Made by a program: the position numbers and the translations under genes
Source of the DNA: an uncultured Clostridium sp.
Lineage (GTDB): Bacteria > Bacillota > Clostridia > Oscillospirales > Acutalibacteraceae
NCBI GenBank assembly: GCA_902471875.1
Contig: CABRLN010000007.1
Span: forward strand, 1 to 64,000
Length of the DNA stretch: 64,000 nt
Direction of reading: 5' to 3'
In this document: positions 18,156 through 26,903 of the stretch, one piece after another
Layout of the letters: the number at the start of each line of letters is the position of its first letter
Numbering within the stretch: the stretch's first letter is position 1
Notes under the pieces: model-generated
Databases searched by the model: none
What the model was told of the DNA's origin: nothing
What the model saw: only the letters and a program-made list of their open reading frames with translations

Positions 18156-18208
18156 TAGGGCGTTGTGTTGTGCATACAATTATTTGCACAAGGCAACGCC
18201 TATTTTTT
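18156..18208 (+). terminator. rpe terminator overlapping the convergent gene's 3' end
   Basis: The stem pairs GGCGTTG with CAACGCC and TTGTGCA with TGCACAA, with a small internal mismatch. It is followed by six T (18203-18208) on the plus strand. Its right arm and T-run form the last codons of the minus-strand mecA-like gene. Confidence 0.85.
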
Positions 18209-18755
18209 CAACCGCATTGTTACAGGCAATGGTTGTTCCGTGCTCTAAAATATGGGACATTTGTATTTTGCTTGAACATCTTTTGCTTGAATATTCGTTT
18301 ACGGTAAGAATAACGTCAGCTTTTATTGGCTTTTGTGACATCAAAAGCAAGCAGTAATTGTTTTTATAATATATTAGTGAGCTATTGTAACTTGATTGTT
18401 TAATATTATACAACCTTTCTATTGCACATAACATATCTTCACAACACTCAAATATGAACATACTTCTGAACCACTTTTTCATAATCTTATATTTTCGTCT
18501 TTTCTGCTTTTTTTCATTTAATGTTATTAATATAAAACAGCCGCCATCATAAGGCATAGCCTCTACATATACGCTTGATTTACCCGGATATCGAAAACCT
18601 GTTTTTATTTTCGCTATGCTTATAAGGCTATTAATTATTTTTCTGTTGTATGATGACTTTGTATCTAAGCTGTTGTATTCAATAGACAATAGCTGCATAT
18701 CTTCAAGGCATAAGTCAATTAGTACCCTCTTTTCGTCAATCAATTCTATATTCAT
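18180..18755 (-). CDS. MecA-like adaptor protein
   Basis: The 191-residue product has the two-part layout of MecA/YpbH, adaptors that hand substrates to the ClpCP protease. The N-terminal domain has the family pattern (MNIELIDEKRVLIDL, LEDMQLLSIEYNSLD, TGF, GGCFILITL; residues 1-80). The C-terminal domain has SSLIYYKNNYCLLL, NEYSS and LEHGTTIACNNAVEKIG (about 110-191), the ClpC-binding part. The acidic linker of MecA is replaced by a short basic stretch (KKQKRRKYKIMKKW). It is monocistronic and convergent with rpe. Which proteins it delivers is unknown; no clpC is in the window. Confidence 0.8.
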   Translation of the reverse strand: MNIELIDEKRVLIDLCLEDMQLLSIEYNSLDTKSSYNRKIINSLISIAKIKTGFRYPGKSSVYVEAMPYDGGCFILITLNEKKQKRRKYKIMKKWFRSMFIFECCEDMLCAIERLYNIKQSSYNSSLIYYKNNYCLLLMSQKPIKADVILTVNEYSSKRCSSKIQMSHILEHGTTIACNNAVEKIGVALCK

Positions 18756-19052
18756 AATGTTGTTACCTATCCTTTCTGTTTAATATTAACCTAAATAATT
18801 ATTGAGATTAATAATTTAAAAGTATCTACTTTATATAATATTAAAGGTACATACTGTGTGCAAGTTGTAATTTTTGGTTGGCAAAAACTTTTATACATAT
18901 CCTGTTAAACAGCCTGTTTAAAGCCTTTACATGTTAATTTATAGTAGCTGTTTAGGCTTGTATATGTTAAAATAATTATGTGGTATTACCTCGAATAACT
19001 ATTTAAGGCAACAATTAATCCAACAAAATTAAAACACGAGAGGATATTGTGT

Positions 19053-19850
19053 ATGATAATAGATTTTCACACCCACTGTTTTCCTGACAGCTTGGCACAA
19101 AATGCAATAGCATCTCTGGAAAAATCAGGAAATACAAAAGCATTTTCCAACGGCACTTTGAGTGACCTGCTAAAAACTGCACAGCTTGCCAACATTGACA
19201 TTAGTGTAGTACAACCTATAGCTGTAAAGCCGCAAAACACGCCTACTATTAATGCTGTTGCATATAAAAACGATAGTATTGGCGGTATAGTCTCCTTTGG
19301 CAGTGTTCATCCATATTACGAAAATTACAAAGACGAGCTTAAAAAAATAAAATATGAATATAAACTGAAGGGTATTAAGATTCACCCCGACTTTATGGGA
19401 GTATATCTTGATGACCCCAAAATGGTTGAGATGCTAAACTATGCTGTAAAGCTTGGTCTAATTATTACTATTCATATGGGACTGGATTTAGCACACAAAA
19501 AAAATATTCATAGTACACCAAAAATGCTTTACGATATTTTACCACACTTAAAGGGCGGCAAAATTGTAGCCGCACATTCAGGTGGTTATTTATACAGTGA
19601 CGATGTTCTTAAATATCTTACCAATAAAGAAGAAATTTATATTGATACAAGCTATTCTCTAGGATATATGGACAAGAATAAGCTTAAAAAAATTTATAAC
19701 AGTATTAACCCGGAACATATACTATTTGGCACAGATTCACCATGGACAGACCGAAAAGATGCAGTACACCGTATAGAAAATTTTGGCTTTTCACAAGAAG
19801 AAAAATTGAAAATATTTTATAAAAATTCATTAAAACTACTTGCAATTTAG
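19053..19850 (+). CDS. Amidohydrolase family (Amidohydro_2) metal-dependent hydrolase
   Basis: This 265-residue TIM-barrel hydrolase is probably cytoplasmic. The metal-binding set is visible: DFHTH (residues 4-8), IKIHPDF (His111), TIHMG (His141), AAHSGG (His175) and LFGTDSPW (Asp218). Family members include decarboxylases and hydrolases, and the substrate is not evident. GAGAGG precedes the ATG at 19053 by a good distance; an in-frame TTG two codons earlier is too close to it. Confidence 0.88.
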   Translation: MIIDFHTHCFPDSLAQNAIASLEKSGNTKAFSNGTLSDLLKTAQLANIDISVVQPIAVKPQNTPTINAVAYKNDSIGGIVSFGSVHPYYENYKDELKKIKYEYKLKGIKIHPDFMGVYLDDPKMVEMLNYAVKLGLIITIHMGLDLAHKKNIHSTPKMLYDILPHLKGGKIVAAHSGGYLYSDDVLKYLTNKEEIYIDTSYSLGYMDKNKLKKIYNSINPEHILFGTDSPWTDRKDAVHRIENFGFSQEEKLKIFYKNSLKLLAI

Positions 19851-19869
19851 TGCAGTTATATGTAATACT

Positions 19870-19997
19870 AATATCAAATAGTTGTTTGGAATTATTTTCA
19901 AGAAAGTTTTATGCTAAGCAAGAACAACACCGGTTAATAAGAAAATGACATATAGTGCAAAATATTCTTAAAATAGTTCAATATGCTATTTGATATT
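19870..19997. repeat. Inverted repeat AATATCAAATA / TATTTGATATT
   Basis: The 11-bp arms (19870-19880 and 19987-19997) enclose about 106 bases that code for nothing obvious. The left arm with its flank, TACTAATATCAAAT, is identical to the left end of the repeat at 12282-12341. The interiors differ. Confidence 0.45.
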
Positions 19998-20065
19998 GTT
20001 ATAAATAATTATTAGAATTATCTTTAGTAAATTAAAATTGTTAATACAGAATGGAGGAATAAATA

Positions 20066-21613
20066 ATGCCACAATGGTTAAAAGATGCCGTGTTCTACGA
20101 AATTTATCCACAATCGTTTTACGACAGCAACGGTGACGGTATTGGAGATATTAACGGTATTATAGAAAAATTGGATTATATAAAAGGCTTGGGCTGTAAC
20201 GCAATATGGATGAACCCTTGTTACGATTCGCCTTTTATGGACGCAGGTTATGACGTGCGCGACTACAAAAAGGTTGCACCACGCTACGGCACCAATCAAG
20301 ACCTTGAAAATCTATTTAAGATTGCTCACGAAAAGGGTATTAAGATATTACTTGACTTAGTGCCCGGTCATACCTCTGATACTAATGAATGGTTCATTAA
20401 AAGCAAAGATCCAGTTGAAAATGAAATGACAAACAGATATATTTGGACAAAGTCAGTTTGGGATGCACCGCCATCATACAGAATGATGGTTGGTATTACA
20501 GACAGAGATGCAAACTATATGGTAAATTATTTCTGTTCGCAGCCTGCACTTAACTATGGCTTTCACGAAATAACACATCCGCAGTGGCAGTTACCTTGTG
20601 ACCACCCTGACTGTTTGGCTACAATAGAGGCTTTAAAGGATATTATGCGTTTCTGGCTGGATAAGGGTTGTGATGGCTTTAGAGTTGATATGGCTGATTC
20701 ACTGGTTAAAAATGATGACGATAAGGTAGCAACAGCAAGAATATGGAAGGGTATTCGTGAAATGCTGGACAAAGAATATCCTGAGGCTGCAATGGTTTCA
20801 GAATGGTGCCACCCGGTGCGTGCTCTTTATAAGGGAGGTTTCCATATGGACTTTTATCTTGACCACCGCGGCAACGGTTACAGCACCTTGTTCCGATATG
20901 AGGTTGATGGTGAAGACAGAAGCTTTTTCAGTAAAAACGGCAAGGGCGATGTTACAATTTTTACAGACGAATATGTGCCTAACCTAAAAGCGACAAAAGA
21001 CTGTGGTTATATAAGTATGTTTACAAGTAACCATGACATTCCAAGAATGACTAAAAATCTTGATGAAACCGCACGCAAATTGGCCTTTTGTACTATATTT
21101 ACAATGCCGGGCGTACCGTTTCTTTACTATGGCGACGAAATTGGTATGCGTTATCAGGGGCAGCTTACAAGTAAAGAGGGTGGCTTTAGCCGTACAGGCT
21201 CTCGTACCCCTATGCAGTGGACAAACAGCAAAAACCTCGGCTTTTCTGTTGCTGACGAAGATAAACTGTATTTACCTGTTGATAAATCACCGGACGCACC
21301 AACAGTTGAAAATCAGCAGAATAATCCTGATTCAATTTTTAACACAGTTAAGGATATAATAAAAATTCGCAGAAGTAATAATAACGACTTAGGTCCTGAC
21401 GGTGATTTTGAGGTTATTTATGCACAACGCAACAAGTATCCGTTTGTTTATAAAAGAGGAAGCTTTATTATAGGTGTAAATCCAAGCACAAATACTCAAA
21501 CTGTAGATATTGCATTTACTCCAAAAGAAGTTGCTTATCAAATTGGCAATGCTGTTGTTGAAAACGGAAAACTTACATTAGGCAAGCAAAGTTTTATTTT
21601 AATCAAAATCTAA
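20066..21613 (+). CDS. GH13 alpha-glucosidase/amylase-family glycosidase
   Basis: This 515-residue enzyme has no signal peptide, so it acts inside the cell. The (beta/alpha)8 glycoside hydrolase 13 fold is evident. Region I is DLVPGHTSD (97-105). GFRVDMAD has nucleophile Asp208, MVSEWCHP has acid/base Glu246, and TSNHDIPR has transition-state stabiliser Asp324. The N-terminal YEIYPQSFYDSNGDGIGD is typical of oligo-1,6-glucosidase/trehalulose-type enzymes, and a small C-terminal beta domain ends the chain. Likely role: hydrolysis of imported malto- or isomalto-oligosaccharides. Exact linkage specificity cannot be read. GGAGG precedes the ATG. Confidence 0.93.
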   Translation: MPQWLKDAVFYEIYPQSFYDSNGDGIGDINGIIEKLDYIKGLGCNAIWMNPCYDSPFMDAGYDVRDYKKVAPRYGTNQDLENLFKIAHEKGIKILLDLVPGHTSDTNEWFIKSKDPVENEMTNRYIWTKSVWDAPPSYRMMVGITDRDANYMVNYFCSQPALNYGFHEITHPQWQLPCDHPDCLATIEALKDIMRFWLDKGCDGFRVDMADSLVKNDDDKVATARIWKGIREMLDKEYPEAAMVSEWCHPVRALYKGGFHMDFYLDHRGNGYSTLFRYEVDGEDRSFFSKNGKGDVTIFTDEYVPNLKATKDCGYISMFTSNHDIPRMTKNLDETARKLAFCTIFTMPGVPFLYYGDEIGMRYQGQLTSKEGGFSRTGSRTPMQWTNSKNLGFSVADEDKLYLPVDKSPDAPTVENQQNNPDSIFNTVKDIIKIRRSNNNDLGPDGDFEVIYAQRNKYPFVYKRGSFIIGVNPSTNTQTVDIAFTPKEVAYQIGNAVVENGKLTLGKQSFILIKI

Positions 21614-21625
21614 TCTAATAAAATA

Positions 21626-21672
21626 AAACTGACGGGGTACACAAAACATTATATTGTGTATCTCGTCAGTTT
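21626..21672 (+). terminator. Terminator of the GH13 gene
   Basis: A long stem pairs AAACTGACG...GGTACACAA with TTGTGTATC...CGTCAGTTT around a short loop, thirteen bases past the stop codon. A T-rich tail follows on the plus strand. The A-run on the left means it may also stop minus-strand transcripts from the PAP2 gene. Confidence 0.85.
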
Positions 21673-21768
21673 GTTATATATTTTTTCATAGGTTTTCTAT
21701 TAAGAACAATATAAATTGTGATTGATCATAACAATTCGAACATTAATATAAAACTAAAAACTATTATT

Positions 21769-22317
21769 TTAACTGCCAAACAAAATTCCTACAATAAGCT
21801 GGTCCATAATTCGTATAGAAATACAGCCGCAAATTATACCTAATACCATACCACATAAAACATCCGTAAGATAATGAACACGCAAATATATTCTTGAAAA
21901 GCTTATTAATACTGCCAAAATAAGCACACCTACCCATACAGGCGCTTCACACCTGAACAAGGCAACAGCAAATACTGAAAATGACGAGGCAGTGTGTCCG
22001 GACGGAAACGAATAAAAGCTTGGACGCTTAACAATAAGCTCATCATCCTCCAGCTTGTGGCAAGGCCTCATACGACATACCAAATGCTTTATTATACCTT
22101 CGCCACAGGCAGAGGTTAAACCAAGTGCCACCAAAAAGTTAACCGCAATAACCCTTGTTAGCGGATTAATCATAAACGGAATGCATAACACAAACCATAT
22201 AGCACCCTTTGTGCCAAGTGCAGATATTATAACCATAATTTTGTTAAGAATTGGCGTATGCAGCCGTCCAATCCAGTTTATTATAACATCATCCACATAT
22301 TGTATTCGTTTAAACAT
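21769..22317 (-). CDS. PAP2-family membrane phosphatase
   Basis: This 182-residue membrane protein has the three-part phosphatidic acid phosphatase signature: KHLVCRMRP (K-x6-RP), PSGHTASS, and SRIYLRVHYLTD (SR-x5-H-x3-D), with about five hydrophobic helices. Relatives dephosphorylate undecaprenyl pyrophosphate or phosphatidyl lipids on the outer face of the membrane. BcrC-like recycling of the cell-wall lipid carrier is a reasonable but unproven role. It lies 29 bp downstream of the DUF6062 gene and is probably co-transcribed with it. Confidence 0.9.
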   Translation of the reverse strand: MFKRIQYVDDVIINWIGRLHTPILNKIMVIISALGTKGAIWFVLCIPFMINPLTRVIAVNFLVALGLTSACGEGIIKHLVCRMRPCHKLEDDELIVKRPSFYSFPSGHTASSFSVFAVALFRCEAPVWVGVLILAVLISFSRIYLRVHYLTDVLCGMVLGIICGCISIRIMDQLIVGILFGS

Positions 22318-22346
22318 ATATCATTCTCCCAATATAATTACAGAAA

Positions 22347-23060
22347 TCAATCCTCTTCAAAAGGAGATTTTTCACTTATTTTCCGTGAGGTTAAAAATTC
22401 TACCGAACGCTCTATAGAATCTTTTGAAGTTCCCCAATCTTGTCCTTTTGCACGGTAGTCAAACATTGTACAAAAATGTGCGATATCATTTTTAAGGTTT
22501 TCCAAATAACCACCTGTTAAACTATTTGTAACCCTGTAAAATTCAGGAAGATTCTTTGAACTTATGCCCTTATTTGCCGCTGCTTTTATAAGCATTGTAT
22601 AATGCTTCATGCAAATATACGGTTGGTCAGCATACAGTTTTTTAAACTCCTCTTCTTTTTCCCATGTTTTAAAAACCGTTTCCATAAGGTGCTGCATACC
22701 CCATTCCATTTTATTGCACACATAACAGCTATGCTGAATTTCCTCCAGCTTAGTAATTTTCTTTTTGTCAGGCTTACCCTTAACTTCTTTAGGAATAAGC
22801 TCTGTCATTAGCTTATTAAGATGTGTGTCAAGAATTAAAGCATTCGGCAAACGCTTTCCATGGTGAACCATCATATTAAAATGATTATAGCAAAAACCCA
22901 TATTGTTTGTGTCCGTGCGAATGTCGGGTTCCATCATAGCCGCACCGGTAATATATTCAACATAGTTTTTCTCCAACATAGCCTCCATACGACACATTGG
23001 GCAACCGTTCTTTGGTGCAAATACATCGCTTATAGGAATAGTACAGATATTCTCTTTCAT
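22347..23060 (-). CDS. DUF6062-like protein with two CxxC/CxxH pairs
   Basis: This 237-residue soluble protein is recognised from memory as DUF6062 (CPMCRMEAMLEKNYVEY, AAMMEPDIRTDTNNMGFCYNHF). Its function is unknown. The metal-site pattern is regular: CPMC (20-23) with CYNH (57-60), then CYVC (112-115) with CMKH (150-153). The two CxxC-to-CxxH distances are nearly equal (34 and 35 residues), so the protein looks like two copies of one zinc-binding unit. GGAGGG precedes the ATG. It lies upstream of the PAP2 gene. Confidence 0.8.
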   Translation of the reverse strand: MKENICTIPISDVFAPKNGCPMCRMEAMLEKNYVEYITGAAMMEPDIRTDTNNMGFCYNHFNMMVHHGKRLPNALILDTHLNKLMTELIPKEVKGKPDKKKITKLEEIQHSCYVCNKMEWGMQHLMETVFKTWEKEEEFKKLYADQPYICMKHYTMLIKAAANKGISSKNLPEFYRVTNSLTGGYLENLKNDIAHFCTMFDYRAKGQDWGTSKDSIERSVEFLTSRKISEKSPFEED

Positions 23061-23175
23061 TTTATACCCTCCGATTATTTTCGCTTCAACTCCATTTTTT
23101 ATTGTAGCACAAAATCAAAAAATATGGTATATTATTTTTAGCGAATTTAATATTAATTTTTAAGGAAGTTTTATA

Positions 23176-24018
23176 ATGAATATAGAATATAAAAATAATA
23201 AAGTTATACTAACCAATACAACTTCTTTTGATATTGAACAAACCCTTGACTGCGGTCAATGCTTTAGGTGGGAAAAAACAAACACTGGTGAATATCACGG
23301 TGTAGCTTACGGCAAAGCACTTACTATTAGTCAGAATGAAAATACAGTAACCCTGCACAACTGTACAAAGGAAGACTTTGAAAGCATTTGGTATAATTAT
23401 TTTGATCTTGGTACTGACTATGACCAAATTAAAAACGAGCTTGCCTTTTTACACCCTATTTTAAAAGAGGCACAGCAATATGCACCCGGTATTCGCATTC
23501 TTAACCAAGAACCTTGGGAAGCATTATGCTCCTTTATTATTTCTCAAAACAATAATATTCCAAGAATAAAGGGAATTATTAATCGTTTATGCGAAAACTT
23601 TGGGGAAAAAGTTAACAACAATGACTATTCCTTTCCAACAGCTAAAGCACTAAGTAAATATACAGTAGACGACCTTGCACCTCTTAAAAGCGGTTTTAGG
23701 GCCAAATATATAATTGATGCCTGTCGTCGTGTATCTAGCGGTGAAATTGACCTTATAAAAACAAAAGCCTTGCCTACAACCGAAGCAAAAGCGGAGCTTA
23801 TGAAAATAAAAGGCGTGGGGCCAAAGGTAGCCGACTGTACGTTGCTTTACGGAATGGGCAAAAAAGAGTGCTTTCCCCTTGATGTATGGATGAAAAGGGC
23901 AATGGAAATACTCTTCCCTGAACTTACACCGGAATCATTTGGCTGTAACGCAGGCATAGCACAACAATACATATTTCACTACAGCAGAATGAACCCACAA
24001 TTGTTCTCAAAGGGTTAA
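23176..24018 (+). CDS. ogg: 8-oxoguanine DNA glycosylase/AP lyase (OGG1-type)
   Basis: This base-excision repair enzyme removes 8-oxoguanine and nicks the strand. The 280 residues carry the OGG N-terminal domain (FDIEQTLDCGQCFRW, residues 18-32) and the helix-hairpin-helix GPD core. The core has SFIISQNNNI, the catalytic Lys217 in KGVGPKVADC (OGG1 Lys249 equivalent), and Asp236 in FPLDVW (Asp268 equivalent). The layout is that of the bacterial OGG1 homologues of Clostridium type, not of MutM. It is monocistronic and ends at the bidirectional hairpin at 24117-24155. Confidence 0.95.
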   Translation: MNIEYKNNKVILTNTTSFDIEQTLDCGQCFRWEKTNTGEYHGVAYGKALTISQNENTVTLHNCTKEDFESIWYNYFDLGTDYDQIKNELAFLHPILKEAQQYAPGIRILNQEPWEALCSFIISQNNNIPRIKGIINRLCENFGEKVNNNDYSFPTAKALSKYTVDDLAPLKSGFRAKYIIDACRRVSSGEIDLIKTKALPTTEAKAELMKIKGVGPKVADCTLLYGMGKKECFPLDVWMKRAMEILFPELTPESFGCNAGIAQQYIFHYSRMNPQLFSKG

Positions 24019-24116
24019 TATATGCATAAATTAAAACTACACACCAAAACTATTATTGCTATATTAGTGTTTTTTAAATTTAAATTTGATCTGATTATTA
24101 TAAATAAACAAATTTA

Positions 24117-24162
24117 CAGCCGAATATGTGGTTACAAATGCCACATATTCGGCTGTATTTTT
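24117..24162. terminator. Bidirectional terminator between ogg and murF
   Basis: The perfect 15-bp stem CAGCCGAATATGTGG/CCACATATTCGGCTG has a nine-base loop. Six T follow on the plus strand, and a T-rich stretch follows on the minus strand. It separates two convergent genes. Confidence 0.9.
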
Positions 24163-24175
24163 TACACTAAATAAT

Positions 24176-25537
24176 TCACTTCATATCCTTTAAGGCATTA
24201 ACAACCTGCTCTAGCTTCATTGCACGTGAAGCTTTAACTAAAACAGTGTCATCCTTTTTTATAATATTTTTCAGGTTATCTATAGTATCTGAAACAAATT
24301 CATAGTAATACACCTGTGTATTACCGCCCTTTGCCCCCTGTGCAATATCTTTGGCATCTTCACCTACTGCTACCAAAACATCTGTGTTTTTGTCTTTGGC
24401 GTATTCGCCTGTGCAAAAATGCAGTTGTTTGCTGTTAGTACCAAGTTCTTTCATATCGCCTAAAATACAAACTTTTCTACCCTTAAAGTTTGTAAGGGTA
24501 TCAATACCGCCCTTAACTGAAACAGGATTAGCATTGTAACAATCATCAATAATTGTTATAAAATCTGTTTTTATAACACCATCACGACTTCCAACAGTTT
24601 TGTAGCTTTCCACACCTTTGGCAATTTCATCAATGTTCATACCTAAATATTCACCAATTGCAACAGCCACCAATGCGTTTGAAACCATATATGTACCAAT
24701 AGCAGGAATAGTTACATTAATCTTATTCTTTGGTGTGCATAAAGTACAGCTAACACCCTTTACACCCTGATTATTTATATTTTCACTATAATAAGCATTA
24801 TCTTTGTTCAAACCGTAAAATACCGGTACGGTACCATTTACGTCAGTAACTGTTGACAAGTGAGTATCGTCGCCGTTTAAGAATATTTTTCCTTGTGGGT
24901 CACGATAAATAAACATTTCTGTTTTAGCTTTTAATACGCCGTTTCTGTCCCCGAGATTTTCTAAATGACAGTCACCGATATTAGTAATAACACATATTGT
25001 AGGCTTAACAATTTTGCTTAGACGTGTCATTTCTCCAAAATCGCTTATGCCCATTTCGATAACTGCAACCTGGTGACTTTCTTCCAAGCCGAAAATAGTT
25101 AGCGGTACCCCCAATTCGTTATTAAAGTTACCTTGAGTTTTATGTACATTAAACCTTTGGCTTAACACGGCTGAAATCATTTCTTTTGTACTGGTTTTTC
25201 CCACACTTCCTGTAACGCCAATTACAGGAATATTAAATAACGAACGATAATATTCTGCAATATCTTTAACAGCCTGATAGCAGGACTTAACTATAATAAT
25301 AGGCTTATCAGTTTCAATTTCTTTTTCAGATAAACTACAAACTGCACCGGATTTAAAGGTTTGCAAAATAAAATCATGCCCGTCTGCCCTTTCACCTTTT
25401 AGCGGTACAAATAAACAATTTTTACCAGCTTTACGGCTGTCTGTGGTAATTGAATTTATGCGTATGTCTTCACATTGTGGTTGTGTAAGTCTTCCATTAC
25501 ACGCTTTAGCAATTTCAAGTAAAGTTAATTCCTTCAT
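24176..25537 (-). CDS. murF: UDP-N-acetylmuramoyl-tripeptide--D-alanyl-D-alanine ligase
   Basis: This cytoplasmic Mur ligase adds the D-Ala-D-Ala dipeptide to UDP-MurNAc-tripeptide, the last soluble step of peptidoglycan precursor synthesis. The 453 residues comprise an N-terminal UDP-binding domain (residues 1-95), the central ATPase domain with VTGSVGKTSTKE, and a C-terminal domain opening near DDCYNANP, the MurF/FolC-type substrate motif. It follows ddl by 12 bp on the same strand, so the dipeptide's maker and user are made together. Confidence 0.97.
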   Translation of the reverse strand: MKELTLLEIAKACNGRLTQPQCEDIRINSITTDSRKAGKNCLFVPLKGERADGHDFILQTFKSGAVCSLSEKEIETDKPIIIVKSCYQAVKDIAEYYRSLFNIPVIGVTGSVGKTSTKEMISAVLSQRFNVHKTQGNFNNELGVPLTIFGLEESHQVAVIEMGISDFGEMTRLSKIVKPTICVITNIGDCHLENLGDRNGVLKAKTEMFIYRDPQGKIFLNGDDTHLSTVTDVNGTVPVFYGLNKDNAYYSENINNQGVKGVSCTLCTPKNKINVTIPAIGTYMVSNALVAVAIGEYLGMNIDEIAKGVESYKTVGSRDGVIKTDFITIIDDCYNANPVSVKGGIDTLTNFKGRKVCILGDMKELGTNSKQLHFCTGEYAKDKNTDVLVAVGEDAKDIAQGAKGGNTQVYYYEFVSDTIDNLKNIIKKDDTVLVKASRAMKLEQVVNALKDMK

Positions 25538-25549
25538 TTACATCACCTG

Positions 25550-26587
25550 TTACTGATATTTTTTTAAAGATTCATGAATGAGAGTTTCTACCAGCTGAGT
25601 ATATGAAATACCCTGTGCAAGAGCCTCCTGCGGAAGTAAACTTGTAGGTGTCATGCCCGGAAGAGTGTTAGCCTCAAGACAATACATATTGTTGTCTTTA
25701 TCAAGTAAAAAGTCTATTCTTGAATAAGCGTCAAGCATAAGAATATCAGCAACCTTTACTGCCATGTTTTGCATAGATATTGTAATTTCCTGTGGCAATG
25801 GTGCAGGACAAATGTCATCTGTTAAACCTGCCTGATATTTATTTTTATAGTCATAAAAGCCTTCTTTAGGACAAATTTCAATAATAGGCAATGCTTTGCC
25901 TGCCAAAACACCAATAGAAAATTCTCTTCCCTTTACATACTCTTCAACAAGCACTTCGTTTTCATATGTAAATGCTTCTTTCATTGCTATGGTAAATTCG
26001 TCTTTATTTTGCGGAATAGCAACCCCTACGCTTGACCCGCCTGAGCAAGGCTTAACAACACAAGGAAATTTACACCAGTTGTCTGTGTTATCACCCTTAA
26101 TATACAGCTTACCGTCAGGCGTTGGCACACCGCTTGTTAAAAACATTTTTTTAGACAAGCTTTTGTTCATAGCTAAACCGCTGCCCATATAACCTGAGCC
26201 TGTATATTTAATGCCTAAAATATCAAATGTGGCCTGTAGTTTACCATTTTCTCCAACATCACCATGCAATGCCATAAACACAATGTCCGCCTTGCGGCAT
26301 ATTTCAATTACATTTTTACCTAAATAGCACTTTGGGTCTTGGTTAGTTCTGCTTGCCTTAATTTTTGAAATATCGGGTGCGACCTCTCCTACTGCCTTAA
26401 TATTTTTGGTAAAATCATAGTCAATGTCAAAAATATTTTCTATATTATTGCCATCGTAACCCATATATACATCAAGCAAGCACACCTTATGTCCATTTGC
26501 ACGCAATGCTTCTGCAACCTTTTTACCCGTAATTATTGAAACATCTCTTTCACTGCTAATGCCACCTGCTAATACCACAATATTCAT
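25550..26587 (-). CDS. ddl: D-alanine--D-alanine ligase
   Basis: This ATP-grasp enzyme joins two D-alanines. The 345 residues have the N-terminal GGISSERDVSIITG, MALHGDVGENGKLQATFDILGIKYTG spanning domain 1, the ATP-binding FPCVVKPCSGGSSVGV, and EANTLPGMTPTSLLP at the C terminus with the metal ligands. The omega-loop residues read FYDYKNKY, with a Tyr in the position characteristic of D-Ala-D-Ala rather than D-Ala-D-Lac ligases, so there is no hint of intrinsic vancomycin resistance. It is the first gene of a ddl-murF pair. Confidence 0.96.
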   Translation of the reverse strand: MNIVVLAGGISSERDVSIITGKKVAEALRANGHKVCLLDVYMGYDGNNIENIFDIDYDFTKNIKAVGEVAPDISKIKASRTNQDPKCYLGKNVIEICRKADIVFMALHGDVGENGKLQATFDILGIKYTGSGYMGSGLAMNKSLSKKMFLTSGVPTPDGKLYIKGDNTDNWCKFPCVVKPCSGGSSVGVAIPQNKDEFTIAMKEAFTYENEVLVEEYVKGREFSIGVLAGKALPIIEICPKEGFYDYKNKYQAGLTDDICPAPLPQEITISMQNMAVKVADILMLDAYSRIDFLLDKDNNMYCLEANTLPGMTPTSLLPQEALAQGISYTQLVETLIHESLKKYQ

Positions 26588-26816
26588 TAGTAATCATATC
26601 CTTTCAAATGTATAATCACAATTATAATCATATATGTTTTTATTTTATCACACATATCTTTCCAAGTCTATATTTTACAGGATATTAACTGCATATCTAA
26701 AAGTGATTGTAGATTGAGTTATATATAGATTATAATTTGCCTTGCTAACTATTTACAAAATACAAAAAGTTTAAATACTATAATTTACCATAATCGCCTC
26801 ATAATATAAAATAAAA

Positions 26817-26858
26817 AATCCTCCAAAACACTGACTTTTACCATTTGTTTGGAGGATT
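26817..26858 (-). terminator. Terminator of the GH3 gene
   Basis: AATCCTCCAAA and TTTGGAGGATT pair across a 20-base loop, 45 bp past the stop codon. On the minus strand the stem is followed by TTTTTTATTTT. The rest of the 316-bp gap up to ddl (26588-26816) shows nothing else. Confidence 0.85.
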
Positions 26859-26903
26859 ATTACTATTAGATATATGAATATTTAATAAAACATATTATTC
26901 TTA

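Noticed and set aside
18890..18975. Imperfect direct repeat CTGTTTAAAGCC / CTGTTTAGGCTT with ATGTTAA
   Set aside because: Matches are short and broken in AT-rich DNA; not distinguishable from chance. The rest of 18756-19052 shows no gene.
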